A stretch of DNA of 12,768 nucleotides from an uncultured Flavobacteriia bacterium (GTDB lineage: Bacteria; Bacteroidota; Bacteroidia; Flavobacteriales_D; Crocinitomicaceae), in assembly GCA_903887095.1 (NCBI GenBank), contig CAISOQ010000290.1:1-12768 (forward strand). The letters run 5' to 3'. Below are positions 7,091-12,768 of this stretch, one piece after another. The notes under the pieces are model-generated. The model ran no database searches. It saw nothing but the letters and a program-made list of their open reading frames with translations, and was not told the DNA's origin. The position numbers were made by a program, and so were the translations under genes. Each line of letters begins with the position of its first letter. Positions within the stretch are counted from its first letter, which is position 1.

Positions 7091-8737
7091 CTATTTTATA
7101 AGTTTCAATATTTTAACATTTCCCGCTTCATTTACATGGATAAAATAAGTTCCATTCTTAAACTCAGAAGTATTGTGCACAAAGGAATCAGAATTGCATT
7201 CTGTCTCGAGAATGAGTGAACCAAGAAGATCAAAAATTTGGATTTTTCTGTTTTCTACTGAACTAAACTCAAGCTTAATTTCCTTATCAAAAGGATTGAT
7301 AAATTTTGTGTCATCTGTCAATTGCTCAACAATTCCCATTTCAGCGCTGTTCAAATAAATTTGATCAGAAATACTAATAAATTGACTATTTGGAGACTTC
7401 ATCATACAATAGATAATAAGATTTGTTGTTACAACGCCTGATGAAGTACCACCGGCAAAGTAACCAGTGGTGTAGGTTGCAATTGAATTCCCAGTCGAGT
7501 CGAGCAACACCCATGTCACGTAAACACTGTCAATGCTGCCATATGTGTAGCCTGAAATGAAAGCCGAATCAATAATTGACATCTCCAAGTTACAATCTGA
7601 AACCCACTGCGTGCCCAAGGTATCAACAATCAAGGAGTCTGCATAACTTCCATTATCAATTACAATTACTGAATCGGAAGGACTTGGGTTCCAATTTGAT
7701 ATATAAACGTATCCAGAAGCTGTATAAACACACCCATTTATGGTATCACTTACAACACAGTAATAAGATCCCTGGCATAAATTCGAAACATAATTTGTAT
7801 AACCTGAATTTCCAGTCGACCAAGAAAAATTATGTCCTGTTCCTCCGGTAACATATACCGTAGCATTTCCATCACAAGAGAGGCTATCATAAGAAGGGTA
7901 TGTACTTATGTATGCATAAAATCCCGCACAAGGATCTTGGGTCGTATCCGCTGAACCACTCGCTGTATATGCGCACCCGTTGGCATCTGTAACAATGCAC
8001 GTATACGTCCCGTCACAAACATAGGACAGTGTGTTAGTTGAATCTGCATATGAAGGATTATTCCAGTTAAAGGTATAGGGAGCAGTTCCTCCAAATATAG
8101 TTACAGTTGCAGCTTCATTACAAGTCAAACTATCTGATGCTGCTGTAACGTTCATTATCGTGTAAAATCCACTGCATGGATTCCCTGAGTTTCCGCTCGA
8201 ATCAGCGATATTACCATGTGTAGTGTAAACACAACCATTTGCATCTGTCACAATACATGTGTATAACCCACTGCACAAAGTTGAATCATAGCCACCTACA
8301 ATTCCTGGAGAATTCCAAGAGTATGTAAATGGGTATGTACCCCCATATATGTTAATAGACACACTTCCATTGCAGTTCGTAGAATCTGTTGAGGACCATG
8401 TGGACATACTTGCGGAAAAACCAGCACAGGGATTTGACGACCCAGATCCTATGTTGAAAGTGTAGGTTTGATTTGAAGCAGAGGAATCTGTGTAAGTCAC
8501 AGTATAAAGACCTGGACACAAACCGTAGAGATAGTATCCACCTTGTTGAATTACGTTTGATGAGTCACTCCAATAAATGGAGGTCGAAACCACACTTGAA
8601 CTATCTACAAATTGCGCAGATCCGTCACAACTTGAAGGAGAAGAAGTATTGGACGTAAATACAGGTTGAGCAAAAACGAGTGCAGAACTTAATACAAATA
8701 GTAGGAGGTTCGCAATTTTGAATACGACGGTTTTCAT
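7091..8737 (-). CDS. T9SS-secreted surface protein with SprB-like repeats
   Basis: A 548-residue secreted protein. A signal peptide is followed by Gln (ALVFA-Q, cleavage after residue 23). Three clear and one divergent tandem repeat follow at about 31-101, 102-186, 187-267 and 268-348. Each good repeat has a C-A/S-GF start, then CNGxATVxIxGGTxPYTFxW, then LCxGTYTCIVTDANGCxYT, as in SprB-type adhesin repeats, and each carries five or so cysteines that are likely disulfide-bonded. Residues 349-478 form an unrecognised module with GTQWVSDCNLEM (375-386). The end (480-548) is a type A T9SS sorting domain: NPF start, KIQIFDLLGSLI, and GTYFIHV. It is expected to be exported by the Por/Gld/Spr machine and attached to the surface or released. 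A run of ten A residues precedes the ATG. Repeats have diverged at DNA level, so no recent expansion is seen. It lies 52 bp behind tex. Confidence 0.88.
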   Translation of the reverse strand: MKTVVFKIANLLLFVLSSALVFAQPVFTSNTSSPSSCDGSAQFVDSSSVVSTSIYWSDSSNVIQQGGYYLYGLCPGLYTVTYTDSSASNQTYTFNIGSGSSNPCAGFSASMSTWSSTDSTNCNGSVSINIYGGTYPFTYSWNSPGIVGGYDSTLCSGLYTCIVTDANGCVYTTHGNIADSSGNSGNPCSGFYTIMNVTAASDSLTCNEAATVTIFGGTAPYTFNWNNPSYADSTNTLSYVCDGTYTCIVTDANGCAYTASGSADTTQDPCAGFYAYISTYPSYDSLSCDGNATVYVTGGTGHNFSWSTGNSGYTNYVSNLCQGSYYCVVSDTINGCVYTASGYVYISNWNPSPSDSVIVIDNGSYADSLIVDTLGTQWVSDCNLEMSIIDSAFISGYTYGSIDSVYVTWVLLDSTGNSIATYTTGYFAGGTSSGVVTTNLIIYCMMKSPNSQFISISDQIYLNSAEMGIVEQLTDDTKFINPFDKEIKLEFSSVENRKIQIFDLLGSLILETECNSDSFVHNTSEFKNGTYFIHVNEAGNVKILKLIK

Positions 8738-8741
8738 TTTA

Positions 8742-8751
8742 TTTTTTTTTT
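8742..8751 (-). repeat. Homopolymer A10 tract before the T9SS cargo start codon
   Basis: On the coding strand ten consecutive A residues end 4 nt before the ATG (8737). A-rich leaders are normal in Bacteroidetes and aid translation, but a run of ten can slip. The gap 8738-8789 shows no convincing promoter, only degenerate TACTTGCG. Confidence 0.6.
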
Positions 8752-8789
8752 AAGACGCAAGTATTGAGTAGTAGGTTGCATTGGTAAGT

Positions 8790-10904
8790 TTAAGGAATTA
8801 TCCTTTTCAACCCCACTCTTTTTCGAGAAATATCCACTTCCATAACTTGTACCTCAACATGTTCATGAAGGGAAATAAATTTTGATGGGTCATCGACGTA
8901 AGTTTCGGCCAGATTTGATTTATGAATTAATCCATTTTCTTTAATTCCAATATTCACAAAAGCACCAAAAGCGGTCACATTCGTCACGATTCCAGGCAAA
9001 ACCATCCCAATTCTTAAATCGTCAATCGTTCGGATCGACGCATCAAATTCCAAGACTTTAGCTTTCTTTCTTGGATCTAGACCAGGTTTTTTTAATTCCT
9101 TCAACAAATCTTCGAAAGTAAAATTATCTATGTCAGGGAAATCTGCTTTTCCTAAAGTTTTGATTAACATATCATTCCCGATCAAATCTTTGACATCGAC
9201 TTTCAACTTTTTAGCAAATGCCTGAATATGCTTGTAACTTTCTGGGTGAACGGCGGAGTTATCCAGTGGATTATTCCCATTTTTCACCCTTAAAAATCCT
9301 GCAGCTTGCTCGTAAGCTTTGTCTCCCAATCTTTTCACTTTTTTGAGCTCATCACGCGAATGAAATCCACCATTTTCTTTGCGGAATTCAACAATTTTTT
9401 CTGCTAATGACGGACCAAGGCCTGATACATAGCTCAATAAATAAGAAGATGCTGTGTTTAAGTCAACTCCAACAGTATTCACAGAGGAAATCACAACATC
9501 ATCCAACGCTTCTTTTAATTGCGTTTGGTTTACCTCATGCTGATATTGGCCAACTCCAACAGATTTCGGATCAATTTTCACAAGTTCAGCCAATGGATCC
9601 ATTAGTCGTCTGCCAATTGACACAGAACCTCTTACAGTTACGTCGTAATCTGGAAATTCTTTTCTTGCAATCGGACTGGCAGAATAGATGGATGCTCCAT
9701 CTTCACGCACAACAAACACTTCCACATCCCTGTCAAAACGAATCCGTTTTATAAGACTTTCTGTTTCCCTACCTGCGGTTCCATCTCCAATTGCGATGGC
9801 TTCTATCTTGTATGACTGAACCAATTGTGCAATTTTCGCTTGAGCTTGACTCCCTTCGTTTTGAGGAGGATGTGGATATATAGTTACATTATTTAAAAGG
9901 TTACCAGATTCGTCGAGACATACCACCTTACAACCTGTTCGAAATCCTGGATCTATCGCCAATGTGCGTTTTGATCCGAGTGGAGGGGCCAAAAGCAACT
10001 GCCTTAAATTTGTTGAAAATACATTTATGGCTTCTTTATCAGCTCTTTCTTTTGCTTCATTGAGCATTTCATTTTCGAGCGAAGGTCCCATCAAACGTTT
10101 GTAAGAATCCTTGCAAGCATCCGATACGATTTGCGCACAAGCATCATTTCCTTTGACGAAAAATCGATCAAGTTGTTCAATAGCTTCTTCCTGCTCAGGC
10201 TGAGCCTTCAAATTAACAATGCCCTCCTTTTCTGCCCGATGCAATGCCAAAAAACGATGAGACGCACACCGATTTAGGGGTTCAGAAAAATCAAAATAAT
10301 CCTTGTATTTGGCACCTTCCTCTTCCTTTCCTTTTACCAATTTTGATTGCAGAAGTGCCTTTCGCTGATAAAGTTGCCGGATTCTCGCTCTCGCTGCTGC
10401 ATTTTCATTGACCCATTCAGCTATGATGTCCTTCGCACCATTAATTGCCATATCTTCATCGATCACCTCACCTTTTAAAAATCGCTCTGCCATTTGCTCT
10501 GGATCTCCTCCTCTTTGTGACATAATCATTTTAGCCAATGGTTCCAATCCCAATTTTCGAGCCTTGTCGCCTTTTGTTTGTCTTTTCTGCTTGAAGGGTA
10601 AATAGAGGTCTTCCAAAATATTGCTTTCGTAACAGGACAAAATTTTATCCTTTAATTCAGGTGTCAATTTGTTTTGCTCTTCAATGGAAGCAATTATTGT
10701 TTGTTGCCGTGCAGTTATATCATCGTGTTTTTTAGCAAGGTCGCGAATTTGAGCAATTTGAACTTCATCCAAACCACCAGTCATCTCCTTTCGATAGCGG
10801 GAAATAAACGGAACGGTTGCTCCCTCTGACAACAATTTCAAGGTGTTGTTTATTGCTTTCTGCAATAATCCAGAATTAGACTGGACAAATTCTTCTTGCT
10901 TCAT
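8790..10904 (-). CDS. tex: Tex-family RNA-binding transcription accessory protein
   Basis: A 704-residue cytosolic nucleic-acid-binding protein, at the usual length (700-780). Its exact role is unsettled in the family; it has been linked to transcription, RNA turnover and toxin expression. Domain order is complete: helical N-terminal Tex region (TVPFISRYRKEMTGGLDE-type core at 30-46), YqgF/RNase-H-like domain (about 313-440; AIDPG 316-320, GDGTAGRE 383-390), helix-hairpin-helix region (about 485-555; TVGVDLNTASSYLLSYVSGLG), and S1 domain (about 632-702; GIVTNVTAFGAFVNIG). The frame stays open upstream to 11042, but I place the start at 10904 (MKQEEF), because the family begins a few residues before this core, the added 46 residues have no family look, and that stretch holds the divergent rlpA promoter. 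The T9SS cargo gene follows after 52 bp. Confidence 0.94.
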   Translation of the reverse strand: MKQEEFVQSNSGLLQKAINNTLKLLSEGATVPFISRYRKEMTGGLDEVQIAQIRDLAKKHDDITARQQTIIASIEEQNKLTPELKDKILSCYESNILEDLYLPFKQKRQTKGDKARKLGLEPLAKMIMSQRGGDPEQMAERFLKGEVIDEDMAINGAKDIIAEWVNENAAARARIRQLYQRKALLQSKLVKGKEEEGAKYKDYFDFSEPLNRCASHRFLALHRAEKEGIVNLKAQPEQEEAIEQLDRFFVKGNDACAQIVSDACKDSYKRLMGPSLENEMLNEAKERADKEAINVFSTNLRQLLLAPPLGSKRTLAIDPGFRTGCKVVCLDESGNLLNNVTIYPHPPQNEGSQAQAKIAQLVQSYKIEAIAIGDGTAGRETESLIKRIRFDRDVEVFVVREDGASIYSASPIARKEFPDYDVTVRGSVSIGRRLMDPLAELVKIDPKSVGVGQYQHEVNQTQLKEALDDVVISSVNTVGVDLNTASSYLLSYVSGLGPSLAEKIVEFRKENGGFHSRDELKKVKRLGDKAYEQAAGFLRVKNGNNPLDNSAVHPESYKHIQAFAKKLKVDVKDLIGNDMLIKTLGKADFPDIDNFTFEDLLKELKKPGLDPRKKAKVLEFDASIRTIDDLRIGMVLPGIVTNVTAFGAFVNIGIKENGLIHKSNLAETYVDDPSKFISLHEHVEVQVMEVDISRKRVGLKRIIP

Positions 10905-10916
10905 TGATTCATTTTT

Positions 10917-10924
10917 CAAAGGTC
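10917..10924 (-). promoter_or_regulatory. Candidate -7 box of tex
   Basis: On the minus strand this reads GACCTTTG, one mismatch from TAnnTTTG, ending 12 nt before the ATG at 10904. If it is used, the leader is under 10 nt. It supports the downstream start choice for tex. Confidence 0.35.
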
Positions 10925-10994
10925 TAAATCTCGCAATTTGAACTGAATTTTCAATCAAGGATGAAGGAGAACATTTGGTATTAAGCGTGTAATA

Positions 10995-11025
10995 TTTGGC
11001 TGGCTGAACCCATTTCATTAATTTG
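10995..11025 (+). promoter_or_regulatory. Promoter of the rlpA-like/cytochrome pair
   Basis: TTTG (10995-10998), a 19-nt spacer, then TTAATTTG (11018-11025), one mismatch from TAnnTTTG. The spacing is that described for Bacteroides promoters. A start near 11030 gives a leader of about 12-15 nt before the ATG at 11044. Confidence 0.55.
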
Positions 11026-11043
11026 CACAATCTAAAATTCACG

Positions 11044-11400
11044 ATGAACTATTTTTTTTGGACCATAGCAGCCTTTTTTTTCAGCAGTTTTATGTTGCAA
11101 ACAACTGTCGTTGAAAAAGGAAAAGCAAGCTTCTATTCTTCTAAATTTGAAGGCAGAAAGACCTCATCTGGAGAAATATTTCATCAAGACAGTTTAACTG
11201 CAGCCCACAAAAAATTGCCCTTCGGCACGAAAGTGCTCGTGCGAAATTTAAAAAACGATTCAACTATCATAGTGCGGATCAACGACAGATTGAGTCAAAA
11301 ATCAGGACATCTTATTGATTTAACTTTAAAAGCAGCAAAAAGGTTGAATTTCGTAAGAGATGGTATTGCCAACGTAACAATAGAATATAAAACGAAATGA
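11044..11400 (+). CDS. rlpA: Minimal RlpA-like double-psi beta-barrel protein
   Basis: A 118-residue exported protein consisting of a signal peptide (hydrophobic 3-20) and one RlpA-like double-psi beta-barrel; it has no SPOR domain. RlpA enzymes are lytic transglycosylases that cleave denuded peptidoglycan at septa. Family marks are KGKASFYSSKFEGRKTSSGE (25-44), LTAAHKKLPFGTKVLVRN (51-68), VRINDR (77-82) with D81 as the likely catalytic aspartate, and HLIDLTLKAAKRL (89-101). The usual GPF after NDR is replaced by LSQKSG, so activity is not certain. The ATG at 11044 is chosen over an in-frame TTG at 11023 that lies inside the promoter. The stop overlaps the cytochrome start (ATGA at 11397-11400), so the two are translationally coupled. 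Confidence 0.85.
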   Translation: MNYFFWTIAAFFFSSFMLQTTVVEKGKASFYSSKFEGRKTSSGEIFHQDSLTAAHKKLPFGTKVLVRNLKNDSTIIVRINDRLSQKSGHLIDLTLKAAKRLNFVRDGIANVTIEYKTK

Positions 11401-11762
11401 AAAAAATAATATACATCAGCTTAATTGGTTTAAGCGCAGCATGCGGAACAAAATCAGCGGAACTTTCTTCAAAACCGCAACAAGATTCTAAAGTAGTAGA
11501 AGAAAATAAAATGACTGTCGTTAAGGCCCCAGAAAAAATAGAGAGCCGCCCAATGGTAGCGTTTCCGAACGGAGAAATTGCAGAAGGAAGTTCTCTTTAC
11601 GATAACAATTGTGCGAAATGCCATGACTTACCTGAAATCCCTAGGTATTCAAAAGAAAAATGGCAAAAAATTGTTCCATCCATGGCAAGAGAAGCTAAAC
11701 TTGACAATATGCAGGAGAGTAAAATCATGGCCTATGTAAATTGGAAGCTGCAACAGCAGTAA
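11397..11762 (+). CDS. Monohaem cytochrome c lipoprotein
   Basis: A 121-residue lipoprotein with a lipobox (LSAAC, Cys16 as the lipidated residue), a Lys/Glu/Ser-rich linker (17-58), and a small c-type haem domain with CAKCH (72-76). Sixth-ligand candidates are M96 (VPSMAREA) and M105. The length suits a single small class I-like domain. It would sit on a periplasm-facing or outer-membrane leaflet and carry electrons; the partner is not evident. The 4-nt overlap with the rlpA-like gene and lack of another promoter mean they share one mRNA, an odd pairing of wall hydrolase and electron carrier. No clear terminator follows; the TTGAAC array begins about 60 bp downstream. Confidence 0.88.
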   Translation: MKKIIYISLIGLSAACGTKSAELSSKPQQDSKVVEENKMTVVKAPEKIESRPMVAFPNGEIAEGSSLYDNNCAKCHDLPEIPRYSKEKWQKIVPSMAREAKLDNMQESKIMAYVNWKLQQQ

Positions 11763-11843
11763 AATGAGACGAAAAACTTTCCTTCGAATAATGACAAGAA
11801 CTTTTGCGATTGGCAATGCCGTTTGAACTTCTTGAACTATCAA

Positions 11844-11871
11844 GACAAAAGACTTGGAGACAAAAGACTTG
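11844..11871 (+). repeat. Tandem 13-mer GACAAAAGACTTG at 15-bp period
   Basis: GACAAAAGACTTG occurs at 11844-11856 and again at 11859-11871, separated by GA. The second copy runs straight into the first dense part of the TTGAAC array through GAACGTTC (11871-11878), itself an 8-bp palindrome. Confidence 0.75.
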
Positions 11872-11887
11872 AACGTTCTTTTGAACT

Positions 11888-12085
11888 TTTGAACTCTTAA
11901 ACTCTTGAACCTTTCGTTGAACGCATTGAACACTTGAACATTTGAACCAATTGAACTCTTGAACCGTTCGTTGAACGCATTGAACATTTGAACTCTTAAA
12001 CTCTTGAACCTTTCGTTGAACGCATTGAACACTTGAACATTTGAACCAATTGAACTCTTGAACCGTTCATTGAACGCATTGAACT
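11888..12085 (+). repeat. Two tandem copies of a 99-bp unit built of TTGAAC blocks
   Basis: Copy 1 (11888-11986) and copy 2 (11987-12085) are identical except for G11970 versus A12069 and the last base. Within each unit a 30-nt block starting CTCTTGAACC and ending CGCATTGAAC occurs twice (11902-11931 and 11956-11985 in copy 1), with G/T variation after CTCTTGAACC. This gives an alternating 54/45-bp sub-periodicity. The near identity implies a recent duplication or ongoing homogenisation. Confidence 0.9.
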
Positions 12086-12133
12086 TCTTGAACATTTGAA
12101 CCGTTTAGCATGGTTATTCTTGAACCTTTTCTC

Positions 12134-12141
12134 TATTTTTG
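12134..12141 (+). promoter_or_regulatory. -7 promoter box of the CoA-transferase gene, abutting the start codon
   Basis: TATTTTTG matches TAnnTTTG exactly and ends 3 nt before the ATG at 12145, which predicts a leaderless mRNA. The expected -33 zone (about 12111-12116) has no TTTG; the last TTGAAC (12119-12124) is too close to serve. Confidence 0.5.
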
Positions 12142-12144
12142 AAT

Positions 12145-12768
12145 ATGTTTTCAAATCTCACCATACTTGATGCTTCCACTGTTTTAGCTGGACCTTCAGT
12201 TGGAACTTTTTTTGCCGAATTAGGTGCTCGAGTGATCAAAATAGAAAATAAACAAATTCCGGATGTCACACGATCATGGAAACTTCCTTCTGAGGATCAA
12301 AAATCAACTGTTTCTGCCTATTTTTCATCTGTCAATTACAAGAAGGAATACATCTCTTTGGATTTAAAAAATGAGTTGGACTATCAACATTTTATTGACC
12401 TAATAAAGGAATCGGATATTCTTCTATCTAATTTTAAATTTGGTGACGAAGACAAATTGAAAGTGACAGATTCGATCCTTAGAAGTTTGAATCCAGCTCT
12501 AATCATTGGGAAAATAAATGGATTTGGTTCAGAAAGCGATCGCGTTGCTTATGATTTGATTCTTCAAGCAGAGACAGGTTTTATGTCGATGAACGGAACC
12601 ATTGAAAGCGGACCGGTTAAAATGCCCGTTGCATTGATAGATGTGTTAGCTGGCCATCATTTGAAGGAAGGATTGTTATTGGCAATCATGGAGCGAGAGA
12701 AAACAAAATCAGCTAAAACTGTTACTGTCTCACTATACGATGCGGCAGTTTGTAGCTTAATGAATCAA
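12145..12768 (+). CDS. CaiB/BaiF family III CoA-transferase, N-terminal part
   Basis: The first 208 residues of a family III CoA-transferase, which moves CoA between carboxylates through aspartyl-CoA intermediates. Visible marks are LAGPSVGTFFAELGARVIKIE (14-34 region), the strand YKKEYISLDLK (65-75), DLILQAETGFMSMNG (137-151), and PVALIDVLAGHH (161-172), in which D166 sits where the catalytic aspartate of formyl-CoA transferases lies. Family members are about 350-420 residues, so about half is missing beyond the window. The motif after IKIE is shorter than usual (NKQIPDVTRSW). The acyl substrate (racemase, carnitine, formyl, succinyl or other) cannot be told. The start is set by the alignment of SNLTILDASTVLAGP with the family N-terminus; the TTGAAC array lies directly upstream. 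Confidence 0.92.
   Translation, partial: MFSNLTILDASTVLAGPSVGTFFAELGARVIKIENKQIPDVTRSWKLPSEDQKSTVSAYFSSVNYKKEYISLDLKNELDYQHFIDLIKESDILLSNFKFGDEDKLKVTDSILRSLNPALIIGKINGFGSESDRVAYDLILQAETGFMSMNGTIESGPVKMPVALIDVLAGHHLKEGLLLAIMEREKTKSAKTVTVSLYDAAVCSLMNQ

Larger units (their letters stand above)
11763..12144. other. Gene-free stretch rich in TTGAAC hexamers
   Basis: I see no credible gene in these 382 bp. From 11821 to about 12125 the plus strand carries 27 copies of TTGAAC and two TTAAAC variants, spaced mostly 7-11 nt apart. All are in one orientation, and mainly short 1-5 nt linkers (CT, CG, GCA, AC, AT, CCAA) vary between them. The first 58 bp (11763-11820) contain only a 20-codon open frame (from 11764) without support. 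Confidence 0.8.

Noticed and set aside
10905..11042. 46-residue N-terminal extension of Tex
   Set aside because: The residues resemble no Tex N-terminus, the segment contains the divergent rlpA promoter, and the ATG at 10904 fits the family.
11023..11043. TTG start for the RlpA-like gene
   Set aside because: It falls inside the -7 box; the ATG at 11044 starts a proper signal peptide.
11764..11826. A 20-codon plus-strand open frame after the cytochrome gene
   Set aside because: Too short, no promoter or translation signal, and it runs into the TTGAAC array.
11888..12085. CRISPR array
   Set aside because: The repeated units are TTGAAC hexamers with 1-5 nt linkers in a tandem 99-bp duplication. 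There are no 20-40 nt unique spacers between fixed repeats and no cas genes.
11649..12095. A 148-codon minus-strand open frame with repeated FNAFNERFKS-type segments
   Set aside because: It arises because the 99-bp repeat is a multiple of three and GTTCAA has no stop. Its C-terminal part is antisense to the cytochrome c gene, its composition is unlike any neighbour, and no promoter or family match supports it.

Overview
This 12.8 kb window is ordinary-looking chromosome from an AT-rich member of the Bacteroidota, most likely a flavobacterium (Flavobacteriales, perhaps Crocinitomicaceae-like; the family is a guess). Three things point there. Promoters match the Bacteroidetes sigma-ABfr consensus (TTTG ... 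TAnnTTTG) upstream of most transcription units. Start codons lack clear Shine-Dalgarno sites. A secreted repeat protein carries a type IX secretion (T9SS) C-terminal sorting domain.

Layout. Positions 1-2631 (minus strand) hold a nitronate-monooxygenase-type flavoprotein overlapping a DUF4442 hotdog protein, then, behind their own promoter, a DedA-family membrane protein overlapping the start of shikimate dehydrogenase (aroE, cut by the window edge). Positions 2733-4684 (plus strand) hold menA and menC, two menaquinone-biosynthesis genes 2 bp apart. The convergent gap 4685-4827 holds two REP-like palindromes. Positions 4828-6108 (minus) encode a DEAD-box RNA helicase, divergent from a secreted protein with two OmpA-like domains (6251-7015, plus). 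A strong bidirectional hairpin terminator at 7040-7072 separates it from the convergent T9SS cargo with SprB-like repeats (7091-8737, minus), which lies downstream of the Tex RNA-binding protein gene (8790-10904, minus). Divergent from tex are a minimal RlpA-like protein and, overlapping it by 4 nt, a lipoprotein monohaem cytochrome c (11044-11762, plus). A 382-bp gene-free stretch (11763-12144) is packed with TTGAAC hexamers, including two near-identical 99-bp copies in tandem. The window ends inside a family III (CaiB/BaiF) CoA-transferase gene (12145 onward, plus).

How the genes work together. menA and menC feed the respiratory menaquinone pool, and aroE lies in the shikimate route that supplies chorismate to it. 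rlpA, the OmpA-domain protein, the cytochrome lipoprotein and the T9SS cargo are all cell-envelope products. The helicase and Tex are housekeeping RNA proteins. I see no defence system, prophage, insertion sequence, CRISPR array, rRNA or tRNA gene. The least explained parts are the TTGAAC array, the REP-like palindromes, and two genes (menA and the CoA-transferase) whose -7 promoter boxes lie only 3-4 nt from the start codon, which predicts leaderless mRNAs.
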